Below are positions 17,304 through 25,597 of a DNA stretch of 64,000 nucleotides, in pieces; the stretch's first letter is position 1, and every line of letters starts with the position of its first letter. The stretch is taken from the NCBI RefSeq assembly GCF_001447195.1, contig NZ_LFRI01000386.1:1-64000 (forward strand), read 5' to 3'. A program made the translations under genes and the position numbers. The notes beneath the pieces were generated by a model, which worked only from the letters and a program-made list of their open reading frames with translations, did no database searches and was not told the DNA's origin. This DNA is from Aquabacterium parvum (GTDB lineage Bacteria > Pseudomonadota > Gammaproteobacteria > Burkholderiales > Burkholderiaceae_C).

Positions 17304-17328
17304 CTTGTATACCAGTCGGTACACCAAG
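17304..17328. promoter_or_regulatory. Candidate GntR-type operator upstream of the ABC/amidohydrolase cluster
   Basis: The sequence CTTGTATACC-AGTC-GGTACACCAAG is an imperfect palindrome 73-97 bp before the first gene of the cluster. Its left half contains TTGTATACCA, close to the T-x-G-T-A-T-A-C-x-A type sites bound by FCD-class GntR regulators, and such a regulator is encoded at the far end of the cluster (28419-29132). The pairing of site and regulator is an inference. Confidence 0.45.
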
Positions 17329-17400
17329 ACCGAGCGGCGCGTGCCTCGCGCCGGTGCAGTCGGGGTGACATCTGCAACTGACTGGTGCAAGGAGAAGCGC

Positions 17401-18537
17401 ATGACCGTGGGCCAAGGCAATCGTTCGGGTTGGAATCGTCGTGACTGGATCAAGGGGGTGGGGGCTGGTGGTGCCGGCCTGGCCCTGGGCCCGCTGGGCC
17501 TGACGCAGGCTTTCGCACAGAAGCCGATCACCATCGGCATGATCTACGTCGGCCCCAAGGACGACTTCGGCTACAACCAATCGCACTACGAAGCCGCCAT
17601 GGCCCTCAAGGGCTTGCCCGGCGTGAAGATCGTGGGCGAAGAGAACGTGCCCGAGACCCAGGCCGTGCAAAAGACCATGCAAGGCATGATCTCGCAAGAC
17701 GGTGCCACGCTGTTGTTCCCGACCTCGTTCGGTTACTTCAACCCGCACATCCTCGAGGTCTCCAAGAAGAACCCCGACGTGCGCTTCTCGCACTGCGGCG
17801 GTCTGTGGGACGCGGCCAAGCACCCCAAGAGCGTGGGCAGCTTCTTTGGCTACATCGACGAGTGCCAGTACCTCAACGGCGTGATCGCCGGGCACATGAC
17901 GAAGTCGAAAAAGATCGGCTTCATCGCGGCCAAGCCCATCCCGCAGGTGCTGCGCAACATCAACGCGTTCACGCTGGGCGCCAAATCGGTCAAGCCCGAC
18001 ATCACCTGCTCGGTCATCTTCACCGGTGACTGGTCGATGCCCGTGAAAGAGGCCGAGGCCACCAACAGCCTGGCCGACCAGGGTGTCGATGTCTTCACCA
18101 TGCACGTCGACGGCCCCAAGGTGATCGTCGAGACGGCCGCCCGCCGTGGCAAGTTCGTCTGCGGATACCACGCCTCGCAAGCCAAGCTGGCTCCCAACGC
18201 CTACCTGACCGGCGCCGAGTGGAACTGGGTCACGCCCTACAAGCAGATCCTCGAAGCCGCCCAGACCGGCAAGCCGCACCCTAACTTCATGCGCGGTGGT
18301 TTGAAGGAAGGTTATGTGAAGACCTCGCCATACGGCTCGATGGTGCCGGAGGGCGCGCGCAAGCAGGCCGACGCCATCAAGGCCGCCATGCTGAAAGACG
18401 AGTTCGAGATCTTCAAGGGCGAGCTCAAGGACAACACCGGCAAGGTCATCATCCCCAAGGGCACCGTCATGAAGCAGACCGACGTGGCCCTGGAGGGCAT
18501 GAACTACCTGGTCGAAGGCGTCATCGGCAAGATCTGA
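17401..18537 (+). CDS. BMP family ABC transporter substrate-binding protein
   Basis: A 378-residue periplasmic binding protein of the basic-membrane-protein (BMP/PnrA-like) family. The N-terminus carries a twin-arginine type signal (NRRDWIKGVGAGGAGLAL), with a cut near AFAQ. The mature start KPITIGMIYVGPKDDFGYNQSH and later G-x-F-F-G-Y-I-D-E, I-A-A-K-P-I-P-Q and Q-G-V-D-V-F follow the family pattern. BMP importers typically carry nucleosides or other nitrogen heterocycles; here the neighbours suggest a urea-like or purine-derived solute. The strong AAGGAG site decides the ATG at 17401. It is the first gene of the cluster; its permeases follow directly and the matching ATPase is at 25598. Confidence 0.88.
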   Translation: MTVGQGNRSGWNRRDWIKGVGAGGAGLALGPLGLTQAFAQKPITIGMIYVGPKDDFGYNQSHYEAAMALKGLPGVKIVGEENVPETQAVQKTMQGMISQDGATLLFPTSFGYFNPHILEVSKKNPDVRFSHCGGLWDAAKHPKSVGSFFGYIDECQYLNGVIAGHMTKSKKIGFIAAKPIPQVLRNINAFTLGAKSVKPDITCSVIFTGDWSMPVKEAEATNSLADQGVDVFTMHVDGPKVIVETAARRGKFVCGYHASQAKLAPNAYLTGAEWNWVTPYKQILEAAQTGKPHPNFMRGGLKEGYVKTSPYGSMVPEGARKQADAIKAAMLKDEFEIFKGELKDNTGKVIIPKGTVMKQTDVALEGMNYLVEGVIGKI

Positions 18538-18550
18538 GGACGGCAAGAGC

Positions 18551-19717
18551 ATGTCGGCACCCGCAGCTTCGGCCTCATCGTCCCACTGGGTCACGCTGTT
18601 CGACAACGTGATGCTGCCGGTGCTGGCCCTGGCCGGCAGCCTGCTGCTGTTCGGTGGCTTCGTCTGGCTGGGCGGGGCTTCGCCAGTCGAAGCGTGGGTG
18701 CTGCTGTTCAAGGGCGCCTTCGGCGACGCCTTCTCGTGGCAGAACACGCTGCAGCGCGCCGCGCCGCTGATGCTGACCGCGCTTTGCGTGGCGCTGCCTC
18801 AGCGCGCAGGACTGATGGTCATCGGTGGCGAGGGCGCCTTGGTGCTGGGTGGCCTGGCCTGCGCCGGGCTGCCTTACCTGTTCGCGGTGCCCGACAGCGC
18901 GGCGGGCACGTTGATGGTGCTGATCGCCTCGGCGCTGGCCGGTGCAGCCTGGATCGCGCTGGCGGGTGTGTTGCGGCAGTACCGCAGGGTCAATGAAACC
19001 ATCAGCTCTTTGCTGTTGAGCTACCTGGCCATCGGTCTGTTCAAGCATTGGGTCGAAGGCCCGATGCGTGACCCGGCCAGCTTGAACAAACCCTCCACAC
19101 AGCCGCTGTCCGAGGGCGTGCTGATGGGCTTGATCCCCGGCTACGAGGTGCACTGGGGGCTGGTGATCGGCGTGGTGGCCTGCGTGGCGGCAGGGCTGTG
19201 GTTGCATGGCTCCACGCATGGCTTTGCCACCCGCGTCGTGGGTGGCAACGCGCGCGCGGCCCGCCTGGTGGGCCTGCCCAGTCACCGATTGATCATCACG
19301 GCGTGTGCGCTCGGGGGGGCCGGGGCCGGGCTGGCCGGTGGCATCGAGGTGGTGGCTGTGCACACCTCGGCCAACGCTTCCTTGATCGTCGGCCTGGGCT
19401 ACACGGGCATCCTGGTGTCCTTCGTGGCCCGTCACAGCCCCTGGGCCATCGTGCCGGTGGCCATCCTGTTCGGCGGCTTCGGTGCGGCGGGCAGTTTGCT
19501 GCAGCGCCGGCTTGATTTGCCCGATGCCTCGGTGATGGTGCTGCAGGGCTTTGCCTTCGTGCTGATCCTGGCGGCCGAAGCCTGGCGTGGTCGCCTGGGC
19601 GAATGGCTGCAGGCACGCGCCGCGATGGCGCCCAACCTGCCTGGTCACGAAACCAGCCGGCAGCGGCTGCAGCGCGAGGCCCTCAAGGCCCTGCGCCAAA
19701 ACAAGGAGGCTGCATGA
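18551..19717 (+). CDS. ABC transporter permease (BMP-type system), first subunit
   Basis: A 388-residue inner-membrane permease of the branched-chain/sugar-type family (BPD_transp_2), with eight to ten hydrophobic helices. Characteristic segments are VIGGEGALVLGGLA, RVNETISSLLLSYLAIGLF, GGNARAARLVGL and GLGYTGILVSFVAR. It starts 13 bp after the binding-protein gene and its stop overlaps the next permease start (ATGA), so the two are translationally coupled. The C-terminal 40 residues are charged and cytoplasmic. It should pair with the second permease and the two-domain ATPase at 25598-27220. Confidence 0.88.
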   Translation: MSAPAASASSSHWVTLFDNVMLPVLALAGSLLLFGGFVWLGGASPVEAWVLLFKGAFGDAFSWQNTLQRAAPLMLTALCVALPQRAGLMVIGGEGALVLGGLACAGLPYLFAVPDSAAGTLMVLIASALAGAAWIALAGVLRQYRRVNETISSLLLSYLAIGLFKHWVEGPMRDPASLNKPSTQPLSEGVLMGLIPGYEVHWGLVIGVVACVAAGLWLHGSTHGFATRVVGGNARAARLVGLPSHRLIITACALGGAGAGLAGGIEVVAVHTSANASLIVGLGYTGILVSFVARHSPWAIVPVAILFGGFGAAGSLLQRRLDLPDASVMVLQGFAFVLILAAEAWRGRLGEWLQARAAMAPNLPGHETSRQRLQREALKALRQNKEAA

Positions 19718-20664
19718 GCGCCGAAGTTGTCACCTTGGGGAATTCATTGGGCGGCATGTGGGGCGACGTGGCCCTGGCCGTGCTGGGCGGGGCCATCCGC
19801 GTGGGCACGCCCTTTCTGTTCGTGAGCCTGGGTGAGTGCCTCACCGAAAAATCCGGCCGCATCAACCTGGGCCTCGAAGGCGTGCTGGTGCTGTCGGCCA
19901 TGACCGGCTTTGCCGGCAGCTACCTCACCGGCTCGGCCTGGCTGGGTGTGTTGCTGGCGGCTTTTGCAGGGGCGCTGCTGGCGATGTTGCACGGGCTGCT
20001 GTGCTCGCTGCCGCGCGTCAACGACATCGCAACGGGCATCGCCCTGATGTTGCTGGGCGCTGGCCTGGCTTTCTACCTGGGCAAGCCCCTGATCCAGCCG
20101 CAAGCAGCGCAACTTCCTGCGCTGGAGTGGGGCGCCTGGAGCGACTCGCCTCAGGTGCAGGCGGCGCTGCGCATCAATGCGTTGTTCCCCATCGGGGTGC
20201 TGCTGGCGGTGTTCCTGGCCTGGGCCTTGGCCAACACGCGCTGGGGCCTGATCGTGCGCATGGCCGGCGACAGCAGCGATGCCGCGCGTGCGCTGGGCTA
20301 CTCGGTCAACGGCGTGCGCATCTGGGCGACGACGGCTGGGGGCTTCCTGGCCGGCATCGGTGGCGCGTCGCTGTCGCTGTACTACCCGGGCAGCTGGAAC
20401 GAGGGGCTGTCGTCAGGGCAGGGCCTGATCGCCGTCGCCCTGGTCATCTTCGCGCGCTGGCGGCCGTTGGCTTGCCTGGGCGCGGCGCTGTTGTTCGGCG
20501 GGGCAGGGGCCTTGGGCCCGGCATTGCAGTCGGTGGGCATCGGCTGGGGCTACCACCTCTTCAACGCCATGCCCTATGCCTTGACCCTGCTGATCCTGAT
20601 CTGGACCTGCAGCCCCAAGCGCTCGCTGCAAGGCGCGCCGATGGAGCTGGGTGTTTCTCGCTGA
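19714..20664 (+). CDS. ABC transporter permease (BMP-type system), second subunit
   Basis: A 316-residue inner-membrane permease of the same family, with SGRINLGLEGVLVLSAMTGF, NDIATGIALMLLGAGLAFY, MAGDSSDAARALGYSVNGVRIWATTAGGFLAGIGGASLSL and a final Y-A-L-T-L-L-I-L. The start at 19714 overlaps the preceding stop and is preceded by AAGGAGG. It completes the membrane channel of the BMP-type importer. A formamidase gene follows 27 bp later. Confidence 0.88.
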   Translation: MSAEVVTLGNSLGGMWGDVALAVLGGAIRVGTPFLFVSLGECLTEKSGRINLGLEGVLVLSAMTGFAGSYLTGSAWLGVLLAAFAGALLAMLHGLLCSLPRVNDIATGIALMLLGAGLAFYLGKPLIQPQAAQLPALEWGAWSDSPQVQAALRINALFPIGVLLAVFLAWALANTRWGLIVRMAGDSSDAARALGYSVNGVRIWATTAGGFLAGIGGASLSLYYPGSWNEGLSSGQGLIAVALVIFARWRPLACLGAALLFGGAGALGPALQSVGIGWGYHLFNAMPYALTLLILIWTCSPKRSLQGAPMELGVSR

Positions 20665-20691
20665 CCTGTTGGTCAACCAAGGAGCCTGACG

Positions 20692-21762
20692 ATGAGTGGA
20701 CTCGGTGGCCTGAACAAGACGCCTTCGGGCATGGTGATGGGCCTGGTGCAACTGCAGCTGCCGGTGGTCGAGACCCCGGCGCAGCTGGCGTCGCAAACGC
20801 AACGCATCGTGGACATGGTGGGCAAGGCCCGCCGCAGCTACCCGGGCATGGACCTGGTGGTGTTCCCCGAGTACTCGCTGCACGGCCTGAGCATGAGCAC
20901 GGCCGATGAGCTCATGGTCACGCTCGACGGCCCCGAGGTGGCCGCCTTCAAGGCTGCTTGCGTGGCCAACAAAATCTGGGGCTGCTTCTCGATCATGGAG
21001 AAGAACGCCGGCGGCAACCCGTACAACACGGGCCTGATCATCGACGACCAGGGCGAGCTCCAGCTCTACTACCGCAAGTACCACCCCTGGGTGCCGGTCG
21101 AGCCCTGGGAGCCCGGCAACATGGGCATCCCCGTCATAACCGGGCCCAAAGGCGTCAAGCTCGCGCTCATCATCTGCCACGACGGCATGTTCCCCGAGAT
21201 GGCGCGCGAGTGCGCCTACCAGGGCGCCGAGCTGATGATCCGCACGGCCGGCTACACCGCGCCCATCCGCCACGCCTGGTCCATCACCAACCAGGCCAAC
21301 GCTTTTCAGAACCTCATGGTCACGGCCAGCGTCTGCCTGTGCGGCAGCGACGGCACCTTCGACTCGATGGGCGAGGCCATGGTCTGCAACTTCGACGGCA
21401 CCGTGATGGCGCAAGGCGGTGGCCGCCCTGATGAGATCGTGTGCGCCGAGGTGCGCGCCGACCTGGTCCGCGAAGCCCGTGTGCACTGGGGCGTGGAGAA
21501 CAACATCCACCAGTTCTTCCACCGCGGCTACGTCGCCGTCAAAGGTGGGGCGCAGGACTGCCCCTACACCTTCATGCAGGACATGGTGGCCAGCCTCGCC
21601 CGCCTGCCTTGGGAGGACGAGGTGGTGCACACCGACGGCACGTCTTGCGGCTTTGTCGCGCCAACGCGGGTGTTCCGGGGCAGCGAGCCCAACCTGCTGT
21701 CCCCCACCGCGAAGCCTGACGTGCAACCCGACGAGCAACCCGACCTGAAGGACGCCGCATGA
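20692..21762 (+). CDS. amiF: Formamidase
   Basis: A 356-residue nitrilase-superfamily amidase that hydrolyses formamide to formate and ammonia in the cytoplasm. The catalytic triad is visible as Glu60 (VVFPEYS), Lys129 (YYRKYHPW) and Cys162 ([11 protein letters not shown]). Segments [31 protein letters not shown] and LPWEDE follow Helicobacter AmiF closely and distinguish it from generic aliphatic amidases, although AmiE-like activity cannot be excluded. An AAGGAG site precedes the ATG. Its stop overlaps the biuret hydrolase start, so the two enzymes are coupled. Confidence 0.85.
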   Translation: MSGLGGLNKTPSGMVMGLVQLQLPVVETPAQLASQTQRIVDMVGKARRSYPGMDLVVFPEYSLHGLSMSTADELMVTLDGPEVAAFKAACVANKIWGCFSIMEKNAGGNPYNTGLIIDDQGELQLYYRKYHPWVPVEPWEPGNMGIPVITGPKGVKLALIICHDGMFPEMARECAYQGAELMIRTAGYTAPIRHAWSITNQANAFQNLMVTASVCLCGSDGTFDSMGEAMVCNFDGTVMAQGGGRPDEIVCAEVRADLVREARVHWGVENNIHQFFHRGYVAVKGGAQDCPYTFMQDMVASLARLPWEDEVVHTDGTSCGFVAPTRVFRGSEPNLLSPTAKPDVQPDEQPDLKDAA

Positions 21763-22499
21763 GCCCCACCACCTACGTCGACGCCCAGCCCTACCAGTGG
21801 CCCTACAACGGCGACCTGCGCCCCGCCAACACCGCGCTGATCATCATCGACATGCAGACCGACTTCTGTGGCGAAGGCGGCTACGTCGACAAGATGGGCT
21901 ACGACATCAGCGCCACGCGCGCGCCCATCGAGCCGCTCAAGGTGTTGCTGGCCGAGGCCCGCCGCGTCGGCATGCTCGTCATCCACACCCGCGAAGGCCA
22001 CCGGCCTGACCTGAGCGACCTGCCCGCCAACAAACGCTGGCGCTCGCGCCAGATCGGCACCAACGGCGTCGGCATCGGCGACGTCGGCCCGTGCGGACGC
22101 ATCCTGGTGCGCGGCGAGCCGGGCTGGGACATCATCCCCGAGCTCTACCCCATCGATGGCGAGCCCATCATCGACAAGCCTGGCAAGGGCAGCTTCTACG
22201 CGACCGACCTGGAACTGGTGTTGCACACCAAAGGCATCCAGAACGTGGTGTTGACGGGCATCACCACCGACGTGTGCGTGCACACCACCATGCGCGACGC
22301 CAACGACCGCGGCTTCGAGTGCGTGATGCTGACCGACTGCACTGGCGCGACCGACCCGGGCAACCACGCCGCCGCCTTCTCGATGATCAAGATGCAGGGC
22401 GGCGTGTTCGGCGCGGTGTCGGACTCCAAAGCCCTGATTCGCGCCATGCAGGCCTGGCCATCGGTGGCGCCTGCAGCAGGCGTGGCCAGGGCGGCTTGA
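21759..22499 (+). CDS. biuH: Biuret amidohydrolase (isochorismatase family)
   Basis: A 246-residue cysteine hydrolase of the isochorismatase superfamily. The triad is Asp31 ([11 protein letters not shown]), Lys143 (IDKPGKGSF) and Cys173 ([20 protein letters not shown]). The N-terminal [12 protein letters not shown], the [20 protein letters not shown] segment, [19 protein letters not shown] and MQGGVFG, with Gln213, follow Rhizobium biuret hydrolase BiuH nearly residue by residue from my knowledge of that protein. The reaction is biuret to allophanate plus ammonia. It is coupled to formamidase by overlapping stop and start. No allophanate hydrolase gene is in the window. Confidence 0.85.
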   Translation: MSPTTYVDAQPYQWPYNGDLRPANTALIIIDMQTDFCGEGGYVDKMGYDISATRAPIEPLKVLLAEARRVGMLVIHTREGHRPDLSDLPANKRWRSRQIGTNGVGIGDVGPCGRILVRGEPGWDIIPELYPIDGEPIIDKPGKGSFYATDLELVLHTKGIQNVVLTGITTDVCVHTTMRDANDRGFECVMLTDCTGATDPGNHAAAFSMIKMQGGVFGAVSDSKALIRAMQAWPSVAPAAGVARAA

Positions 22500-22577
22500 T
22501 GGCCGTTTGGTGAGCTGCCCCACCCCGCTGAATCCTTCCTCCACGCCCCAAATCACCCCCACCCGAAAGCCGAACCC

Positions 22578-23555
22578 ATGCGCACGTCTCGCCGTCAGTT
22601 CATCCAGACCTCCGCCGCTGCCCTGGCATTCGGTGCCAGCCTGCCTTCGGCGCGCGCGCAAGACGACAAGATCCTCATCGGCTACTGGCCCATTGCCTCG
22701 GGCCTGCCGCTGTACACGGCGCTCGAGCGCGGCTTCTTCAAGGAGGCGGGGCTGAACGTCGAGGGCGTGAAGTTCGCCAGCGCTCAGCAGGTGGCCGAAG
22801 CCATGATCGCCGGCCGCATCCATGGTTCTGCCAACGGCACGGCTTCGGCGGTGCTGGGCCTGGCCGAGATCACCTCGCCCAACCTGTTCAAGATCATCTG
22901 CTCCAACCCCTCGAATCACAAGCTGGTGCTCGACCAGTTCGTGGTGCCCAAGGACAGCCCGATCAAGTCCATCGCCGAGCTCAAGGGCAAGCGCGTGGCA
23001 TCGGGCCCCGGCATCCAGAACGTGACCCTGGCCAAGATCATCCTGGAAAAGAACGGCATCCCGGATGCCAAGGTGGTCGAGCTGCCCATCGGTCAGCACG
23101 TGCCCGCGCTGGCTGCCGACCAGCTCGACGCGGTTTACACGCTGGAGCCCACAGGCACAGCCGGCCGCCTCAAGGGCCTCACGCGCGTGCTGGAGAACGG
23201 CGTGATCAGCAAGTACGTGCTGGGCGCGGCCGATGCGCCCTGGTTCGGCGGCTCGGCCAGCGTCACCACCACCTTCCTGAAAGAGCGACCGGCCGATGCC
23301 AAGAAGTACATCGCGGCCTACGCCCGTGCGGTGGACTTCGTGCGCAAGAACCCGGCTGAGGTGCGCAAGCACATCGACGGCTTCACCGCCATCGACCCGT
23401 CGCTGGTGCAGGAAGTGCCGCTGTCCGGCTTCACGCTCTACAACGAGTTCACGGCGTCCGACCTGGGCTACTTCCAGAAGTTCTTCGACATCTTCACCGA
23501 GCGCAAGATCTTCTCGCGCGCGGTGCCGGTCAAGCCCTTGATCTACGTGGGCTGA
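22578..23555 (+). CDS. NMT1/SsuA-like ABC transporter substrate-binding protein
   Basis: A 325-residue periplasmic binding protein of the NMT1/THI5-like family. A signal peptide with SRRQF (twin-arginine-like) precedes a cut near ARAQ. The mature protein has IGYWPIASGLPLYTALERGFFKEAGLNVE, a D-Q-F-V-V-P-K-D-S-P-I-K-S-I-A-E-L-K-G-K-R-V-A stretch and G-Q-H-V-P-A-L-A-A-D-Q-L-D-A. Relatives bind sulfonates, thiamine pyrimidines, or urea-like and aromatic solutes, so the ligand is open. The following permease and, beyond repeat element B, an SsuB-type ATPase complete a second importer in this cluster. Confidence 0.88.
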   Translation: MRTSRRQFIQTSAAALAFGASLPSARAQDDKILIGYWPIASGLPLYTALERGFFKEAGLNVEGVKFASAQQVAEAMIAGRIHGSANGTASAVLGLAEITSPNLFKIICSNPSNHKLVLDQFVVPKDSPIKSIAELKGKRVASGPGIQNVTLAKIILEKNGIPDAKVVELPIGQHVPALAADQLDAVYTLEPTGTAGRLKGLTRVLENGVISKYVLGAADAPWFGGSASVTTTFLKERPADAKKYIAAYARAVDFVRKNPAEVRKHIDGFTAIDPSLVQEVPLSGFTLYNEFTASDLGYFQKFFDIFTERKIFSRAVPVKPLIYVG

Positions 23556-23559
23556 AGCC

Positions 23560-24339
23560 ATGATCCCCAAGCCCCTGGACCGTCTGTTCGATGCTCGGCT
23601 GCTGCCGTTCATTGGCCCCTTGCTGCTGTTCGGTGTCTGGCAGCTGGTGATATCGGCCCAGTGGGTCAAGCCTGTGCTGCTGCCACCGCCCAGCGAGACC
23701 CTCGCGCACTTGTGGGAGGTGGTGGTCACCGGAGCCATCCGTGAAGACTTCATGTCGACCCTGGTGCGCACGCTCTCGGCCTTCGGCATCGCCGTGGTCA
23801 TCGGTGTGCCGCTGGGTGTGATGCTGGGCAGCTCGGTCAACGCCTACCGCAGCGTCGAGTTCCTCATCGACTTCTTCCGCTCCACGCCTTCGTCGGCGCT
23901 GATCCCGCTGTTCCTGCTGATCTTCGGCATCACCGACGCGAACAAGATTGCGATCGCGGCGTTCGCGGCCGTGTTGCTGGTGCTGTTCAACAGCGCCTAC
24001 GGCGTGATGAACGCCAAGAAGACCCGCGTGATGGCGGCGCAGATCATGGGTGTCTCACGCTGGCACGTGTTCAAGGACGTGATGCTGATGGAGAGCCTGG
24101 CGCAGACCTTCGTGGGTTTGCGCACGGGCGTGTCGATGTCGCTGGTGATCGTCATCGTGGCGGAGATGTTCATTGGCTCCGAGACGGGCTTGGGGCACCG
24201 CATCATCGATGCGCAGCAGGTCTTCAACGTCAAGGACATGTACACGTCGATCCTGATCACCGGTGCTTTGGGATATGCGCTCAACCTGGTTTTTTTGCTG
24301 ATCGAGAAGAGGCTGGTTCACTGGAGTGGGAAAGCATGA
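23560..24339 (+). CDS. ABC transporter permease, SsuC/TauC type
   Basis: A 259-residue permease of the binding-protein-dependent (BPD_transp_1) family with about six helices. The coupling (EAA) loop is AAQIMGVSRWHVFKDVMLMESL, and L-R-T-G-V-S-M-S-L-V-I-V-I-V-A-E-M follows. ATG 23560 is four bases after the preceding stop, so translation is probably coupled to the binding protein. Its ATPase partner at 24749 is separated by 409 bp holding repeat element B. It carries the second importer's solute across the inner membrane. Confidence 0.88.
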   Translation: MIPKPLDRLFDARLLPFIGPLLLFGVWQLVISAQWVKPVLLPPPSETLAHLWEVVVTGAIREDFMSTLVRTLSAFGIAVVIGVPLGVMLGSSVNAYRSVEFLIDFFRSTPSSALIPLFLLIFGITDANKIAIAAFAAVLLVLFNSAYGVMNAKKTRVMAAQIMGVSRWHVFKDVMLMESLAQTFVGLRTGVSMSLVIVIVAEMFIGSETGLGHRIIDAQQVFNVKDMYTSILITGALGYALNLVFLLIEKRLVHWSGKA

Positions 24340-24374
24340 GTGGTGCTCCGCTCGGTCCTGCCTTTGCTGTGCCG

Positions 24375-24474
24375 GCATTGGCGCGTGGGTGGCTGGCTCC
24401 GCTCATGTCCCCCGGGCGGGCTGCGCCCGCCCTCCTCCTTTACTTCGCTGCGCCAGCCACCCACGCGCCAATGC
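24375..24474 (-). repeat. Palindromic element B, unit B1
   Basis: Perfect 22-bp complementary arms (24375-24396 and 24453-24474; GCATTGGCGCGTGGGTGGC type) enclose a 56-bp core at 24397-24452. Inside the core GGGCGGGC-TGC-GCCCGCCC is a perfect hairpin. The core flanks, read on the minus strand as GCAGCGAAGTAAAGG and GGACATGAGCGGAG, recur in B2. Arms and inner stem differ from B2 in sequence but keep pairing. Confidence 0.88.
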
Positions 24475-24493
24475 TGCGCGGCGCTCTGGCAGT

Positions 24494-24550
24494 GCCTTCG
24501 CTGCGCGAAGGCTGGGGGGTTGATTGCGGCAAACGCCGCAATCAACCCCC
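24494..24550. repeat. Hairpins between units B1 and B2
   Basis: Two perfect hairpins fill the space between the B units. GCCTTCGC-TGC-GCGAAGGC (24494-24512) has the same TGC triloop as the inner hairpins of B1 and B2. The second has a 16-bp stem, 24515-24530 with 24535-24550 (GGGGGTTGATTGCGGC and its complement), around AAAC. No coding function is visible. Confidence 0.8.
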
Positions 24551-24564
24551 TTCCCACCACCTGC

Positions 24565-24686
24565 GCGGTGAAAGAAGCGGGCAGTGGGGTGCATGGCGCA
24601 GCGAAGTAAAGGGGGAGCCCAGGCGCAGCCTGGGCGGAGGACATGAGCGGAGCCGTGCGCCCCACTGCTCGCTTCGGTTTCACCGC
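24565..24686 (+). repeat. Palindromic element B, unit B2
   Basis: Arms 24565-24597 and 24652-24686 are complementary. Three mismatches in their 24-bp inner part would all be G-U pairs in a plus-strand transcript, and a two-base bulge lies further out. The core 24598-24651 repeats the B1 core in inverted orientation: GCAGCGAAGTAAAGG, then GCCCAGGC-GCA-GCCTGGGC as inner hairpin, then GGACATGAGCGGAG. The inner stem differs from B1 at several positions on both sides with pairing kept. The element lies between an ABC permease and its ATPase gene. Confidence 0.88.
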
Positions 24687-24748
24687 CCAACCCCCAACCC
24701 AACAACAACCTCCAACCCACCCAGATCTTCTTTCAAAAGGACCACCCC

Positions 24749-25564
24749 ATGAACGCCGCCGTCCTGATGAACGATGAACCGATGGCCCTTCATCAAGAGG
24801 CCACCAAGTCCCGCCCCCACGTCACCGTGCGCGGCCTGTGCAAATCCTTCGCCGGCGCCCCCCTCTACACCGACTTCAACCTCGACCTGCCCCGCAGCAA
24901 GATCGTCTCCATCTTCGGCCCCAACGGCTGCGGCAAGTCCACGCTGATGAACATGATCGCCGGCCTCATTCCGCTTGACGCTGGCGAAATCCTCTTCGAC
25001 GGCAAGACGCTGAAAGAAACCAAGATCGGCTACGTCTTCCAGAACTACCGTGACGCGCTTTTTCCGTGGCTCACGGCCCGCGACAACATCGCCTACCCCC
25101 TGCGCAGGCAAGGCATGAAAGAGGCCGACGTGCAGGCCCGCGTGGAAGAGTTGATCAAGCTTTTCGAGATCCGATTCGACCTGTCACGCTACCCCTACGA
25201 GCTCTCCGGCGGCCAGCAGCAGACCGTGTGCATCATGCGCGCGCTCGCACCGCGCCCCGAAGTCATGTTCCTCGATGAGCCCTTCTCGGCGCTCGACTTC
25301 GAGATGACCCTCTTCATCCGCGAAAAGCTGCAGGAAGCCCACCTCGCCACCGGCACCACCATGGTCATCGTCTCGCACGACCTCGAGGACGCCGTTTTCC
25401 TCGCCGACGAGATCCTGCTGCTCACGCGCCGCCCCACCAGCATCGCCGAGATCGTGCCCTTCACACTGGCCCGACCCCGTGTGCCCGAGACCATGTCCGA
25501 CCCCGAGTTCGTGCGCGTCAAGGCCCGCACCCTCGAAGTCTTCCGCCGCGAGATGGCCGCTTGA
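24749..25564 (+). CDS. ABC transporter ATP-binding protein, SsuB/TauB type
   Basis: A 271-residue ATPase for the NMT1-type importer. Walker A is GPNGCGKST, the Q-loop is V-F-Q-N, the signature is LSGGQQQTVCIMRAL, Walker B is VMFLDEPFSALD and the switch His is in IVSHDLEDA. The Q-Q-T-V-C-I-M form replaces the more usual Q-R-V-A-I-A-R. ATG 24749 follows AAAGGA. It should energise the permease at 23560, from which it is separated by repeat element B. It is followed 33 bp later by the BMP-type ATPase. Confidence 0.9.
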   Translation: MNAAVLMNDEPMALHQEATKSRPHVTVRGLCKSFAGAPLYTDFNLDLPRSKIVSIFGPNGCGKSTLMNMIAGLIPLDAGEILFDGKTLKETKIGYVFQNYRDALFPWLTARDNIAYPLRRQGMKEADVQARVEELIKLFEIRFDLSRYPYELSGGQQQTVCIMRALAPRPEVMFLDEPFSALDFEMTLFIREKLQEAHLATGTTMVIVSHDLEDAVFLADEILLLTRRPTSIAEIVPFTLARPRVPETMSDPEFVRVKARTLEVFRREMAA

Positions 25565-25597
25565 ATCCACCATGAACTGAGCGAACAGGACCCGCCC

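Noticed and set aside
21759-22499. Assignment as RutB (ureidoacrylate hydrolase)
   Set aside because: No rut genes nearby, and the N-terminal PYQWPYNG and D-L-P-A-N-K-R-W-R segments fit biuret hydrolase much better.
21564-23840. A 758-codon antisense open frame over biuH and the second binding protein
   Set aside because: Same cause: antisense of GC-rich coding sequence; no recognisable domain or ribosome site.
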